Assembly (NCBI GenBank): GCA_035604615.1 | Contig: DATNID010000074.1 | Coordinates: forward strand, 1-64,000 | Direction of reading: 5' to 3' | Source of the DNA: DATJLY01 sp035604615 | GTDB taxonomy: Bacteria; Pseudomonadota; Alphaproteobacteria; ATCC43930; CGMCC-115725 | DNA: 64,000 bases | Shown: in pieces, positions 9,382 to 17,250 of the stretch | How positions within the stretch are numbered: the stretch's first letter is position 1 | How the letters are laid out: each line of letters opens with the position of its first letter | Translations under genes and position numbers: made by a program | Notes under the pieces: model-generated | The model's input: the letters and a program-made list of their open reading frames with translations, nothing else | Database searches by the model: none | Told to the model about the DNA's origin: nothing

Positions 9382-10298
9382 CCGGCGCCGGAACCGAGGC
9401 CTGGCCGAGCCTTTCCTTCCCCGCGTGGCGGGAAAGCTGCGCCACGCTGCATATGTGGACGCAGATCGTCGGCAAGGTCCGCCTGGCGCACGCGTCGCCG
9501 GTCAATCACTGGTGGCACGTGCCGCTCTATGTGAGCTGCCGGGGACTCGCGACGTCGCCCATTCCCTACGGCACGCGCCGCTTTCACATCGAATTCGACT
9601 TCATCGCGCATCGCCTGTCGATCGCGACCGACGACGGCAAGGAGGACGGCTTCCCGCTCGTGCCGTGCAGCGTCGCCGATTTCTATCGGGAGCTGATGGG
9701 CCGGCTCGACGCGCTGGGCCTGGCGACGCGGATCTGGACCACGCCGGTCGAGATCGCCGATCCGATCCCCTTCGACCAGGATCGCGTCCATGCCGCATAC
9801 GACCGCGCCAGCATCGAGCGCTTCTGGCGCATCCTGGCGCAGGCCGATCGCGTCCTCACCTTGTTTCGCGGCGCGTTTCTCGGCAAGGCCAGCCCGGTGC
9901 ATTTCTTCTGGGGCAGCTTCGACCTGGCGGTGACGCGCTTTTCCGGCCGGATCGCGCCCCAGCATCCGGGCGCGCCCAATGTCGCCGACGGCGTCACCCG
10001 CGAGGCCTATTCGCACGAGGTGAGCAGCTGCGGCTTCTGGCCGGGCGGACCCGCGATGGAGCAGCCGATCTTCTATTCCTATGCCTATCCGCAGCCGCCC
10101 GGATTCGCGGATTGGCCGGTCCGGCCGGCGGACGCGCGTTACAACCGCGACTTCGGCGAGTTCATCCTGCCCTATGACGCCGTTCGCGCCGCAGCGGCGC
10201 CGGACGAGGCGCTGCTCGCCTTCCTGCAAAGCACGTACGACGGCGCGGCGACCCTCGCGCGGTGGGACCGGGCAAGCCTCGAGCGGCCGGCCGTTTGA
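9378..10298 (+). CDS. DUF5996 family protein
   Basis: This 306-residue soluble protein opens with WPSLSFPAWRESCATLHMWTQ and then VNHWWHVPLYVSCRGL. I recognise this as the DUF5996 pattern, a domain of unknown function. It has many Trp, His and Phe residues and no signal peptide or membrane segment. Start at 9378 is set by the ATGA overlap with the solute-binding protein gene. The coupling is odd because one product is periplasmic and the other looks cytoplasmic. No catalytic motif is evident to me. It converges on the MFS gene with one base between stops. Confidence 0.75.
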   Translation: MTGAGTEAWPSLSFPAWRESCATLHMWTQIVGKVRLAHASPVNHWWHVPLYVSCRGLATSPIPYGTRRFHIEFDFIAHRLSIATDDGKEDGFPLVPCSVADFYRELMGRLDALGLATRIWTTPVEIADPIPFDQDRVHAAYDRASIERFWRILAQADRVLTLFRGAFLGKASPVHFFWGSFDLAVTRFSGRIAPQHPGAPNVADGVTREAYSHEVSSCGFWPGGPAMEQPIFYSYAYPQPPGFADWPVRPADARYNRDFGEFILPYDAVRAAAAPDEALLAFLQSTYDGAATLARWDRASLERPAV

Positions 10299-10299
10299 G

Positions 10300-11652
10300 C
10301 TAGAGCGACACGGCCGCGGGCGAAGCGGCGATCTCCGCGGCGCGCTTCTGGCGCAGCAGCAGGATCGCGACGGCGGCGATCGCCGCCGGAATGATATTGA
10401 CCAGGATCACCGACGACACCGCCCAGTGCATGCCCACGAGCATGCCGCCCACCATCGGCCCGACGATGGCGCCGATCCGACCGACGCCCAGCGCCCAGCC
10501 GATTCCGGTGGCCCGGATCGCCGTCGGGTAATAGATGCCCGAGATGGTGTTGAGCGAGGGCTGGCCGCCATTGATGCTGAATCCCGTCATGAACATCGCC
10601 GGGATCAGGATCGTCGTGTCGTGCAGCGAAAAGGCGGCAATGGTGATGAACACGCCGGCGCCCACATAGGCCGTCGCGAGAACGCCGTAGAGCGAGCCGA
10701 TCCGGTCGGCGATCCAGCCTATGGTGAGGCCGCCGATGATGCCGCCGATGCTGTAGAAGATGGTGACGCGAATGGCGATCTCGAGCGGCTGGCCGACCTG
10801 GCGCAGCAGGGTCGGGAACCAGAAGATCAGATAGACCAGAACAAACAGGTTCATGGTCATGGCGATCCAGATCAGGATCGTGCCGAAGGCCCGGCCAGCG
10901 GTGAAGAGATGCTTCACGGAGATGCCGGTGAGCTGCTGCTCGAGCGTGAACCGCGCGGTGAGAGCGAAACGGCGATCGGGCACCATCTGCTGCATGATGC
11001 GCGCCACGCGCTCCATCGATCTCCCGGAGAGCAGGAGGAAGCGCACCGATTCCGGCAGCCAGACCACCACGACGACGAGAAAGAGCAGCGGCACGACGCC
11101 GCCGACGTAAAAGGTCGACTGCCAGCCCCAGGTCGGAATGAGCACATTCGCCAGCACGCCGCCGGTGATCGAGCCGAAGGCGAAGAACGCGCCGGTGCTG
11201 TTCACCAGCAAGGCGCGCATGCGCTGCGGCGAATACTCGAGCACGTAGGCGGTGACGCTGGGGAGCGTTCCTCCGAGCCCGAACCCGGCAAGCGTGCGCA
11301 GGACGACGATGCTCCGAACGCTGTGCCCGAACGGCGTCAGGATCGAGAAGACGGCAAAGATCACCACCGGCCACACGATCGCCTGCTTGCGGCCGATCCG
11401 GTCGGCCATCATCCCGAACACGATCGCGCCCAAGGTCAGACCGAGAAGCCCGGCGCTGAAGACCGGGCCGAGCTCCGACGGGGGAATGCCCAGATCCTTG
11501 GCCATCACCGGGGCGACATAGGCGATGCCCTGGGTGTCGTACCCGTCGAACATCGCGGTCACCAGGCTGATCCCGAGCACCATCCACTGGTAGCGGCTCA
11601 CCCGCGCCTCGTTGATGACGGCGGTGACGTTGTAGCTGTGCGATTGCGCCAT
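10300..11652 (-). CDS. MFS transporter, aromatic acid:H+ symporter (AAHS) type
   Basis: A 450-residue protein with 12 predicted membrane spans. The first span carries MFDGYDTQGIAYVAP, the DG(F/Y)D motif used by PcaK- and MhpT-like carriers of benzoate-type acids. The loop GMMADRIGRKQ matches the MFS TM2-TM3 motif. A long central loop lies between spans 6 and 7. AAHS members import aromatic acids with protons across the inner membrane. GGGAGGT precedes the ATG at 11652. The gene stands alone, divergent from the ars operon across 207 bp. The aromatic-acid call rests on motifs, so the exact substrate is unknown. Confidence 0.85.
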   Translation of the reverse strand: MAQSHSYNVTAVINEARVSRYQWMVLGISLVTAMFDGYDTQGIAYVAPVMAKDLGIPPSELGPVFSAGLLGLTLGAIVFGMMADRIGRKQAIVWPVVIFAVFSILTPFGHSVRSIVVLRTLAGFGLGGTLPSVTAYVLEYSPQRMRALLVNSTGAFFAFGSITGGVLANVLIPTWGWQSTFYVGGVVPLLFLVVVVVWLPESVRFLLLSGRSMERVARIMQQMVPDRRFALTARFTLEQQLTGISVKHLFTAGRAFGTILIWIAMTMNLFVLVYLIFWFPTLLRQVGQPLEIAIRVTIFYSIGGIIGGLTIGWIADRIGSLYGVLATAYVGAGVFITIAAFSLHDTTILIPAMFMTGFSINGGQPSLNTISGIYYPTAIRATGIGWALGVGRIGAIVGPMVGGMLVGMHWAVSSVILVNIIPAAIAAVAILLLRQKRAAEIAASPAAVSL

Positions 11653-11801
11653 GACGCGGCACCTCCCTGTCCCGGCCGTCTTTGTCGCGGCCTCGTCCGA
11701 TCACGCTACCCCGGCCCATGGGCGATGTCATTGGCGGCCATCATGTCGCGGGCCGCGCAGCGCCGCCCCGGCGCCATATTACGACTTTCCCGGAATTGTC
11801 G

Positions 11802-11830
11802 TTGACAAGCCGAGAGGGTCGATATATTTT
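11802..11830 (+). promoter_or_regulatory. candidate promoter of the ars operon
   Basis: In the 207-bp gap before arsR, a consensus -35 TTGACA lies at 11802-11807. An AT-rich patch at 11823-11830 gives TATATT (15-bp spacing) or TATTTT (17-bp spacing) as a -10. It stands out as AT-rich against the surrounding GC-rich DNA. A 6-bp palindrome TGATCA at 11830-11835 follows. ArsR repressors normally bind dyads overlapping such elements, so autoregulation is likely. I do not see a long perfect dyad. Confidence 0.55.
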
Positions 11831-11859
11831 GATCATTGTCGAAACGTTGGGATAGGGGC

Positions 11860-12234
11860 ATGGACCCGAAAAACGTCGTCACGGCGCTCGGCGCCATCGC
11901 ACACGACCACCGGCTGGCGATCTATCGCATGCTGGTGGAACGGGGACCGGCGGGGTTTCCGGCCGGGGAGATCGCCCAACGCCTCGAGATGCCGCCGTCG
12001 TCGCTGACCTTCCATCTTCAGCAGATGCATCACGCCGGGCTGGTGACGCAGAGGCGGCTCGGCCGTCAGCTCATCTACGCCGCCGACTTCGCCGCCATGA
12101 ACGGGCTGGTGTCCTATCTGACCGAGAATTGCTGCGGCCGCGGCGCCGACGCCGCCGGCTGCGCGCCTGCCTGCAATCCCGCCGCCGCTGCCGCGACGAC
12201 CGCGCGCGGCGGCAAACCAAGGAGATCGGCATGA
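11860..12234 (+). CDS. arsR: ArsR-family arsenic-responsive repressor
   Basis: The 124-residue winged-helix protein has the ArsR/SmtB fold (HDHRLAIYRMLVERG, then SSLTFHLQQMHHAGLV as the recognition region). The C-terminal ENCCGRGADAAGC places a vicinal Cys pair followed by a third Cys, like the As(III) site of Acidithiobacillus-type ArsR. ArsR derepresses the operon when trivalent arsenic binds. Start at 11860 (MDPKNVV) has GGATAGGGG upstream; an in-frame ATG at 11836 lies close to the likely promoter. It is followed at once by arsI, arsC and an aquaporin with overlapping or nearly touching frames, so it heads the operon. Confidence 0.92.
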   Translation: MDPKNVVTALGAIAHDHRLAIYRMLVERGPAGFPAGEIAQRLEMPPSSLTFHLQQMHHAGLVTQRRLGRQLIYAADFAAMNGLVSYLTENCCGRGADAAGCAPACNPAAAAATTARGGKPRRSA

Positions 12235-12689
12235 AACGTATGCACGTCCACGTCTCGGTCGAAGACCTTCGGCAATCTGTGCGCTTCTATTCGACGCTGT
12301 TCGCGGCCGAGCCCACCGTGCTCCAGCCCGATTACGCCAAGTGGATGCTCGAGGACCCGCGCGTCAACTTCGCGATCTCGCAGCGCGGCGCCAGCCCGGG
12401 CATCGAGCATCTCGGCATTCAGGTCGAGGGCGAGACCGAGCTCGCCGAGGTCTACGACCGGCTGAGCCGGGCCGAGCGTCCGATCCTCGAAGAGAAGGCC
12501 ACCACCTGCTGCTACGCCAAATCCGACAAGCAGTGGATCGCCGACCCGCAAGGCGTGGCGTGGGAGACGTTCCTGACGCACGGCGACTCCACCGTCTATG
12601 GCAATGGCGGCGCGGTCGAGCGCCTCGCCGACAGGTCCGCAGGCGCGTCCTGCTGCACCCCGGCACTCGCCAAATCCGACGCTGAGTGA
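12231..12689 (+). CDS. arsI: ArsI-type C-As lyase (VOC/CadI family)
   Basis: A 152-residue vicinal-oxygen-chelate protein. ArsI is an Fe(II)-dependent dioxygenase that cleaves the C-As bond of trivalent methyl- and phenyl-arsenicals, releasing As(III). The diagnostic motif TTCCYAKSDKQW carries the vicinal pair Cys93-Cys94 that binds the substrate. Likely metal ligands are His60 (IEHLGI) and Glu112 (WETF), with His5 where described homologues have Gln. A second Cys pair (141-142) lies in a tail beyond the core fold. Start at 12231 overlaps the arsR stop (ATGA) and follows AAGGAG. Its product would feed the downstream arsenite channel. Confidence 0.9.
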   Translation: MKRMHVHVSVEDLRQSVRFYSTLFAAEPTVLQPDYAKWMLEDPRVNFAISQRGASPGIEHLGIQVEGETELAEVYDRLSRAERPILEEKATTCCYAKSDKQWIADPQGVAWETFLTHGDSTVYGNGGAVERLADRSAGASCCTPALAKSDAE

Positions 12690-12694
12690 CGGCG

Positions 12695-13216
12695 ATGGCG
12701 CGCAGCTTCAATGTGCTGTTCCTGTGCACCGGCAACTCCGCCCGCAGCATCCTGGCGGAGGCGCTGCTGAACCGCTGGGGCAAGGGCCATTTCCACGGCT
12801 ACAGCGCCGGCAGCTTCCCGAAAGGGGAGGTGCATCCGATGACGCTGGAGCTGCTCCGGTCCATGCGCTTGCCGACCGAGGGATTGCGCTCGAAGAGCTG
12901 GAGCGAGTTCGTGCGCGACGGCGCGCCGGTGATGGATTTCGTCTTCACCGTGTGCGACCAGGCGGCCGGCGAGGTTTGCCCGGTGTGGCCCGGCAATCCG
13001 GTGACGGCGCATTGGGGCGTGCCCGATCCTGCCGCCGTCGAAGGCACCGAGGCACAGCGCATGGCAGCCTTCCGCGATGCCTTTTGGCGCCTCGACGCGC
13101 GCATCAAGCTGTTCGTCGCGCTGCCGCTCGAGAAGCTCGACCGCATGGCGCAGAAGCGCGAGGCCGACGGGATCGGCCGCCTGCGTCCCGACATCGCGAC
13201 CGGGGCCGCGTCTTGA
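12695..13216 (+). CDS. arsC: arsenate reductase, low-molecular-weight phosphatase type
   Basis: The 173-residue protein has the P-loop CTGNSARS (Cys11, Arg17) near its N-terminus. Two further cysteines, Cys87 and Cys95, in FTVCDQAAGEVCP fit the relay used by thioredoxin-coupled ArsC. Asp111 in WGVPDPA fits the general acid. It reduces As(V) to As(III) in the cytoplasm. ATG at 12695 is preferred; a GTG at 12686 overlapping the arsI stop is possible. It precedes the aquaporin gene, whose likely TTG start overlaps its TGA stop, so As(III) made here can leave by the channel. Confidence 0.92.
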   Translation: MARSFNVLFLCTGNSARSILAEALLNRWGKGHFHGYSAGSFPKGEVHPMTLELLRSMRLPTEGLRSKSWSEFVRDGAPVMDFVFTVCDQAAGEVCPVWPGNPVTAHWGVPDPAAVEGTEAQRMAAFRDAFWRLDARIKLFVALPLEKLDRMAQKREADGIGRLRPDIATGAAS

Positions 13217-13923
13217 CGTCTTGCGCCACCGACGGGCGCAAGGTCGCGGCGGAATTCCTCGGCACTGCGTTTCTGCTCACCGCCGTGGTCGGCTCGGGCA
13301 TCATGGGCGAGCGTCTGTCGGGCGGAAATGTCGGGCTGGCACTGCTGGCGAATTCGATCGCGACCGGCGCCGCGCTCTACGCGCTGATCCGCGCCTTCGG
13401 TCCGGTCTCGGGCGCGCATTTCAATCCGGCGGTCACGCTGGCGATGGTCGCCGCCGGCGAAATGCCGCGCGCCAACGTGGCGCCCTACATCCTCGCCCAA
13501 TGCGCCGGCGCCGTGATCGGCGTGTGGGCGGCGCACCTGATGTTCGACCTGCCGATCCTGCAAACCTCGCTGCATGCAAGGAGCGGCATCGGGCAATGGA
13601 CCGGCGAATTCATCGCCACCTTCGGCCTGCTCGCGGTGATCGAAAGCGGGCGGCGGCATTTCGCCGCCGCAGTGCCCGCTTCCGTCGCCCTCTACATCAC
13701 CGCCGCCTACTGGTTCACCTCGTCGACATCGTTCGCCAATCCGGCGGTGACGCTGGCGCGTTCCCTGACCGGCAGCTTCGCCGGCATCGCGCCCGCGAAT
13801 GTTGCCGGTTTCATGGTCGCGCAGATGGCGGGCGCGGCCGCCGCGGTCTTGATCATGCGGTGGCTGAACGGCGGACGCGCAGCATCGATCCGCTTGACGC
13901 GGAAGGCCGACCGGGCCGCCTAG
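13213..13923 (+). CDS. aqpS: aquaglyceroporin of the ars operon (AqpS-like)
   Basis: A 236-residue MIP-family channel with six hydrophobic segments and both re-entrant motifs: NPA at 71-73 (HFNPAVTL) and 176-178 (ANPAVTLAR, with Arg183). In Sinorhizobium meliloti an ars-linked aquaporin lets As(OH)3 made by ArsC flow out down its gradient. The same role is inferred here because the operon contains no ArsB or Acr3 pump. The most upstream plausible start is TTG at 13213, overlapping the arsC stop as TTGA; no ATG lies before the first helix. Its TAG stop shares CTAG (13920-13923) with the convergent livF. Confidence 0.88.
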   Translation: MTSCATDGRKVAAEFLGTAFLLTAVVGSGIMGERLSGGNVGLALLANSIATGAALYALIRAFGPVSGAHFNPAVTLAMVAAGEMPRANVAPYILAQCAGAVIGVWAAHLMFDLPILQTSLHARSGIGQWTGEFIATFGLLAVIESGRRHFAAAVPASVALYITAAYWFTSSTSFANPAVTLARSLTGSFAGIAPANVAGFMVAQMAGAAAAVLIMRWLNGGRAASIRLTRKADRAA

Positions 13924-14642
13924 GGCGTCTTCCACTCCTCGGCGGTAGCACCCGCGAGCGCTTGGACGCGCAATTCGTCGGCGGCCAATTCGCCCGCCGA
14001 CCCCGAATAGACGATCGCGCCGTCGTCGAGCACATAGGCGTCGTCGGCGATCTCGAGGCTCATCCTGGCGTTCTGTTCCACCAGCAGGACGGAAATCCCT
14101 TCGGTACGCATTTGCGCCACGATGCGAAAAACGTCGCGGACGACGAGCGGCGCCAATCCCTGCGACGGCTCGTCGAGAATGAGGAGCTTGGGATTGATCA
14201 GAAGCGCGCGCCCGATCGACAGCATCTCCTGCTCCCCGCCGGAGAGCTGGCGGCCGCGCGAGAGCTTGCGCTCCGCGAGGCGGGGAAAAAGATCGTAGAT
14301 GCGCGCGCTCGTCCACGGGCCGCCGCGCTCCAGCGGCACCTTCAGGTTTTCGTCAACGCTGAGATTGGCGAAGATGCGCCGTCCCTCCGGCACGTAGCCG
14401 ACGCCCGATGCGGCGATGCGGAAGGTCGGCCAGCGTGTGGTCTCGGCGCCGAAGATGGTGACGCGTCCCTCGCGCGCCGGGGTCAGGCCCATGAGGCTGC
14501 GCAAGGTCGTCGTCTTGCCGGCGCCGTTGCGGCCGAGCAGCGCCGTGATCTTGCCCTCCGCCACTTCGAGACTCACGCCGCGCAGGATGTGGCTCTTGCC
14601 GTAGTAGGTATGGAGCCCCTCGGCCCGGAGCGCGACGCTCAT
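13920..14642 (-). CDS. livF: branched-chain amino-acid-type ABC transporter ATPase LivF (system 1)
   Basis: A 240-residue ABC ATPase with Walker A GRNGAGKTT, signature LSGGEQEML and Walker B KLLILDEPSQGL. The short LivF-type sequence HTYYGKSHILRGVSLEV is at the N-terminus. It powers the inner-membrane LivHM permease together with LivG. It is the last gene of a five-gene leftward cluster, and its ATG overlaps the livG stop (ATGA). Substrates of such systems include branched-chain amino acids, amides, urea and aromatic acids, so the Liv name reflects homology only. Confidence 0.9.
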   Translation of the reverse strand: MSVALRAEGLHTYYGKSHILRGVSLEVAEGKITALLGRNGAGKTTTLRSLMGLTPAREGRVTIFGAETTRWPTFRIAASGVGYVPEGRRIFANLSVDENLKVPLERGGPWTSARIYDLFPRLAERKLSRGRQLSGGEQEMLSIGRALLINPKLLILDEPSQGLAPLVVRDVFRIVAQMRTEGISVLLVEQNARMSLEIADDAYVLDDGAIVYSGSAGELAADELRVQALAGATAEEWKTP

Positions 14643-15388
14643 GCGGCCTTGCCCAGATATGCGGCCTGCACCGCGGCGTTGGCAGCGATCTCCGGCGGCG
14701 TGCCCTCCGCCAGGAGCGTGCCCTGATCGAGCACCGTGATCCGGTCGGCCAGGTGAAACACCACCCGCATGTCGTGTTCGATGAGCACGATGGTGAAGTT
14801 GCCGTCGCGGTGGAGGCGGCGGATGAGCCGGGTGATCTCGTAGGTCTCCTGGTCGCCCATGCCTGCAGTGGGCTCGTCGAGCAGCAGCAGACGCGGCCGC
14901 AAGGTCAGGGCCATGGCGATCTCGGCCGCGCGCTGGTCGCCATGCGCAAGCTCGCCCGCCAGCCGCTCCGCCTTGGCCTCCAATCCTACCAGCGCGAGGG
15001 TCTCCGCGACCCGGCGGCGGATCTCCGCCTCGGCCGCGCGGCCGAGCCAGGGGCGCAGGCGATAGCCGTCGGCCACCTCGGTGCCGAGGCGCAGGTTCTC
15101 GAACACGGTGAGCTCGGGAAAAACCTCCGTCGTCTGGAACGTGCGCGCCATGCCGAGCGCGACGCGGCGATGCGCCGGCATCGACGTCACGTCGCGCCCA
15201 TCGAAGAAGATGGCGCCCGATGACGGCGGGAACAGGCCGCTGATCAGGTTGAAGAAGGTCGTCTTGCCGGCGCCGTTGGGGCCGATGATGGCGCGCAGCT
15301 CGCCCGGCTCGAGCGCGAGCGACACGTCGCGCACGGCGACGAGGCTGCCGAAGCGCTTGCTGACGTTGCGGACCTCGAGCAGGCTCAT
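14639..15388 (-). CDS. livG: branched-chain amino-acid-type ABC transporter ATPase LivG (system 1)
   Basis: A 249-residue ABC ATPase with Walker A GPNGAGKTTFFNLI, the LivG-type insert after GRDVTSMPAHRR, Walker B RLLLLDEPTAGM and H-loop LIEHDM. The signature motif is atypical: LAHGDQRAAEIAMAL, which is common in LivG. It pairs with LivF on the cytoplasmic face of LivHM. Overlaps of 4 bp with livM upstream and livF downstream indicate one transcript and coupled translation. Confidence 0.9.
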   Translation of the reverse strand: MSLLEVRNVSKRFGSLVAVRDVSLALEPGELRAIIGPNGAGKTTFFNLISGLFPPSSGAIFFDGRDVTSMPAHRRVALGMARTFQTTEVFPELTVFENLRLGTEVADGYRLRPWLGRAAEAEIRRRVAETLALVGLEAKAERLAGELAHGDQRAAEIAMALTLRPRLLLLDEPTAGMGDQETYEITRLIRRLHRDGNFTIVLIEHDMRVVFHLADRITVLDQGTLLAEGTPPEIAANAAVQAAYLGKAA

Positions 15389-16344
15389 GCGTCGCTCTTG
15401 CGTCCGATGAAGCCGAGGAGGCCGCGCGGAAAGAACAGCACGACGGCGACGAACAACATGCCGACGAACGACATCCAGTTGACGGTGATGCTCGAGAGAT
15501 AATCCTGGAGCACGACGAACACCACGGCGCCGAGCAGCGGCCCCCAGAAGCTGCGCATGCCGCCCATCACCGCCATCATCACGAAATCGCCCGACTGGCT
15601 GTAATGCAGCCCCCGCGGGTCGGCGAAGTTATTGACGAGCGCATAGAGCGCTCCGGCGAACCCCATGAAGAAGCAGGAGAGCGTGAACGCGATCCAGATG
15701 TGGCGCTCGACCGGAATGCCGAGGAAGCGGGCGCGGCGCTCGTTCTCGCGAATCGCGATCATGGTGCGGCCGAACGGCGAGCGCAGCACGAACCCCATGA
15801 CGCCGACGGCCAGCGCGAAGCACACCAGGACGAAGTAATAGAACGCGTTGGCGTTCGACAGGATGTCGATGGTGGCGAAGCCGAGCTTCAAGGGCTGGCG
15901 CGAGAAGCCGCGCAAGCCATCGTCGCCGCCGGTGAGCGAGCTCCATTGGAAGGCGATGTAGTAGAACACCTGGCCGAAGGCGATCGTCACCATCGCGAAA
16001 TAGACCCCCCGCCGCCGCACGATGAGGAGGCCCAGGACGGCGCCCGCGAGGCCGCCCAAAAGCATGCCGCACACCAGCGACAACGGCGTGCTCGGCGCCA
16101 GGAACTTGAGCGCGAATCCCGCGCCATAGGCGCCGAGCCCGAAATAGGCGGCGTGGCCGAAAGACAGCACGCCGGTGAATCCCAGGAGAAAATTCACCGA
16201 CATCGCGGCCAAGCCCAGCACCAGGACGCGCGTGCCGAGCGCGGTATAGCCGCCGAGCGGCGCCATCCAATAGGGCGCGGCCAGGAGCGCGGCCCAGATG
16301 GCGGCAAGCGCCATGAGCCGGCGCGCTTGCACTCGCCCGCTCAT
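15385..16344 (-). CDS. livM: branched-chain amino-acid-type ABC permease LivM (system 1)
   Basis: A 319-residue membrane protein with about nine hydrophobic segments. LivM-type signatures are LLGFTGVLSFGHAAYFGLGAY near the first third and GMLFVAVVLFFPRGLLG at the C-terminus. The cytoplasmic coupling loop includes IRENERRARFLGIPV. With LivH it forms the inner-membrane channel. Both ends overlap neighbouring genes by 4 bp. Confidence 0.9.
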   Translation of the reverse strand: MSGRVQARRLMALAAIWAALLAAPYWMAPLGGYTALGTRVLVLGLAAMSVNFLLGFTGVLSFGHAAYFGLGAYGAGFALKFLAPSTPLSLVCGMLLGGLAGAVLGLLIVRRRGVYFAMVTIAFGQVFYYIAFQWSSLTGGDDGLRGFSRQPLKLGFATIDILSNANAFYYFVLVCFALAVGVMGFVLRSPFGRTMIAIRENERRARFLGIPVERHIWIAFTLSCFFMGFAGALYALVNNFADPRGLHYSQSGDFVMMAVMGGMRSFWGPLLGAVVFVVLQDYLSSITVNWMSFVGMLFVAVVLFFPRGLLGFIGRKSDA

Positions 16345-17210
16345 GTCATCATGCCTTCCTCGCCGAGCAGCCCGCGAGGCCGGATCAACAATACCACCGC
16401 CATCAGCACGTACATGATCGCCTCGCTCGCCGCCGGCAGGAACACCGCGGTGACGCCCGACGCGACGCCGATCAGCAGGCCGCCGAGCAGCGTGCCGGTG
16501 AGGCTGCCGACGCCGCCGACGATGATGGCGATGAAGCTCGGCATCAGCAGCCCGGTCCCCATGGTCGGCTCGAGCCCGAGCTGACCGGCCGCGAGCACGC
16601 CGCTCAGGCCAGCCAGGTATATGCCGACCGCGAAATTGAGCGAGCGCAGCATGCCGACATTGATGCCGAGCGCGGCCACGGTCTCGAGATCGAGCGTGCC
16701 GGCGCGGATGCGGATGCCGAGCCGCGTATAGCGCAGCAGCACGAACAGCAACGCGACGGCGATCGCTACCGTCACCACCATGAACAGGCGATATCCCGTA
16801 ATGAAGAACAGCTCGTTGCTCAACGGCTGGGCCAGGATCGCCGGGACCGTCACCGGCTTGCCCTGCGCCCCCCAGATGAAGCGGGTGCCGTCCTCGAAGA
16901 TGAAGGCGAGGCCAAAGGTGAGCAGCAGGCTGTAGAGCGGATCGCGCCCATAGAGCGGACGGATCAGCACCCTCTCGATGCCGAGGCCGATCACCGCCGT
17001 CAGCGGCGGCGCGATCAGCAGCGCGCCCCAGAACCCGACATAGGGCGTGACGGTGTAGGCGATATAGCCGCCGACGACGAGGAAGCCGCCATGCGCGAAG
17101 TTGATGACGTTGCTCAGATTGAGAATGAGGGACAGGCCCAGCGCCATCAGCACGTAGAACGCGCCGATGATCAGCCCATTGGTGACATTGAAGAGAAGAA
17201 GCTGCGTCAT
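16341..17210 (-). CDS. livH: branched-chain amino-acid-type ABC permease LivH (system 1)
   Basis: A 289-residue membrane protein with the LivH N-terminus LLFNVTNGLIIGAFYVLMAL and the adjacent LSLILNLSNVINFAHGGFLV. A C-terminal segment LMAVVLLIRPRGLLGEEG follows. It is the partner of LivM. It follows the solute-binding protein gene by 40 bp and overlaps livM by 4 bp. Confidence 0.9.
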   Translation of the reverse strand: MTQLLLFNVTNGLIIGAFYVLMALGLSLILNLSNVINFAHGGFLVVGGYIAYTVTPYVGFWGALLIAPPLTAVIGLGIERVLIRPLYGRDPLYSLLLTFGLAFIFEDGTRFIWGAQGKPVTVPAILAQPLSNELFFITGYRLFMVVTVAIAVALLFVLLRYTRLGIRIRAGTLDLETVAALGINVGMLRSLNFAVGIYLAGLSGVLAAGQLGLEPTMGTGLLMPSFIAIIVGGVGSLTGTLLGGLLIGVASGVTAVFLPAASEAIMYVLMAVVLLIRPRGLLGEEGMMT

Positions 17211-17250
17211 GCGGCGGTCGCGCCGGCCCCCAATCGCGCGGCCGCCGCGC

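Noticed and set aside
10081..11805. 574-codon open frame on the plus strand
   Set aside because: It is antisense to the AAHS-type MFS gene; the translation is Asp/Arg/His-rich without domain.
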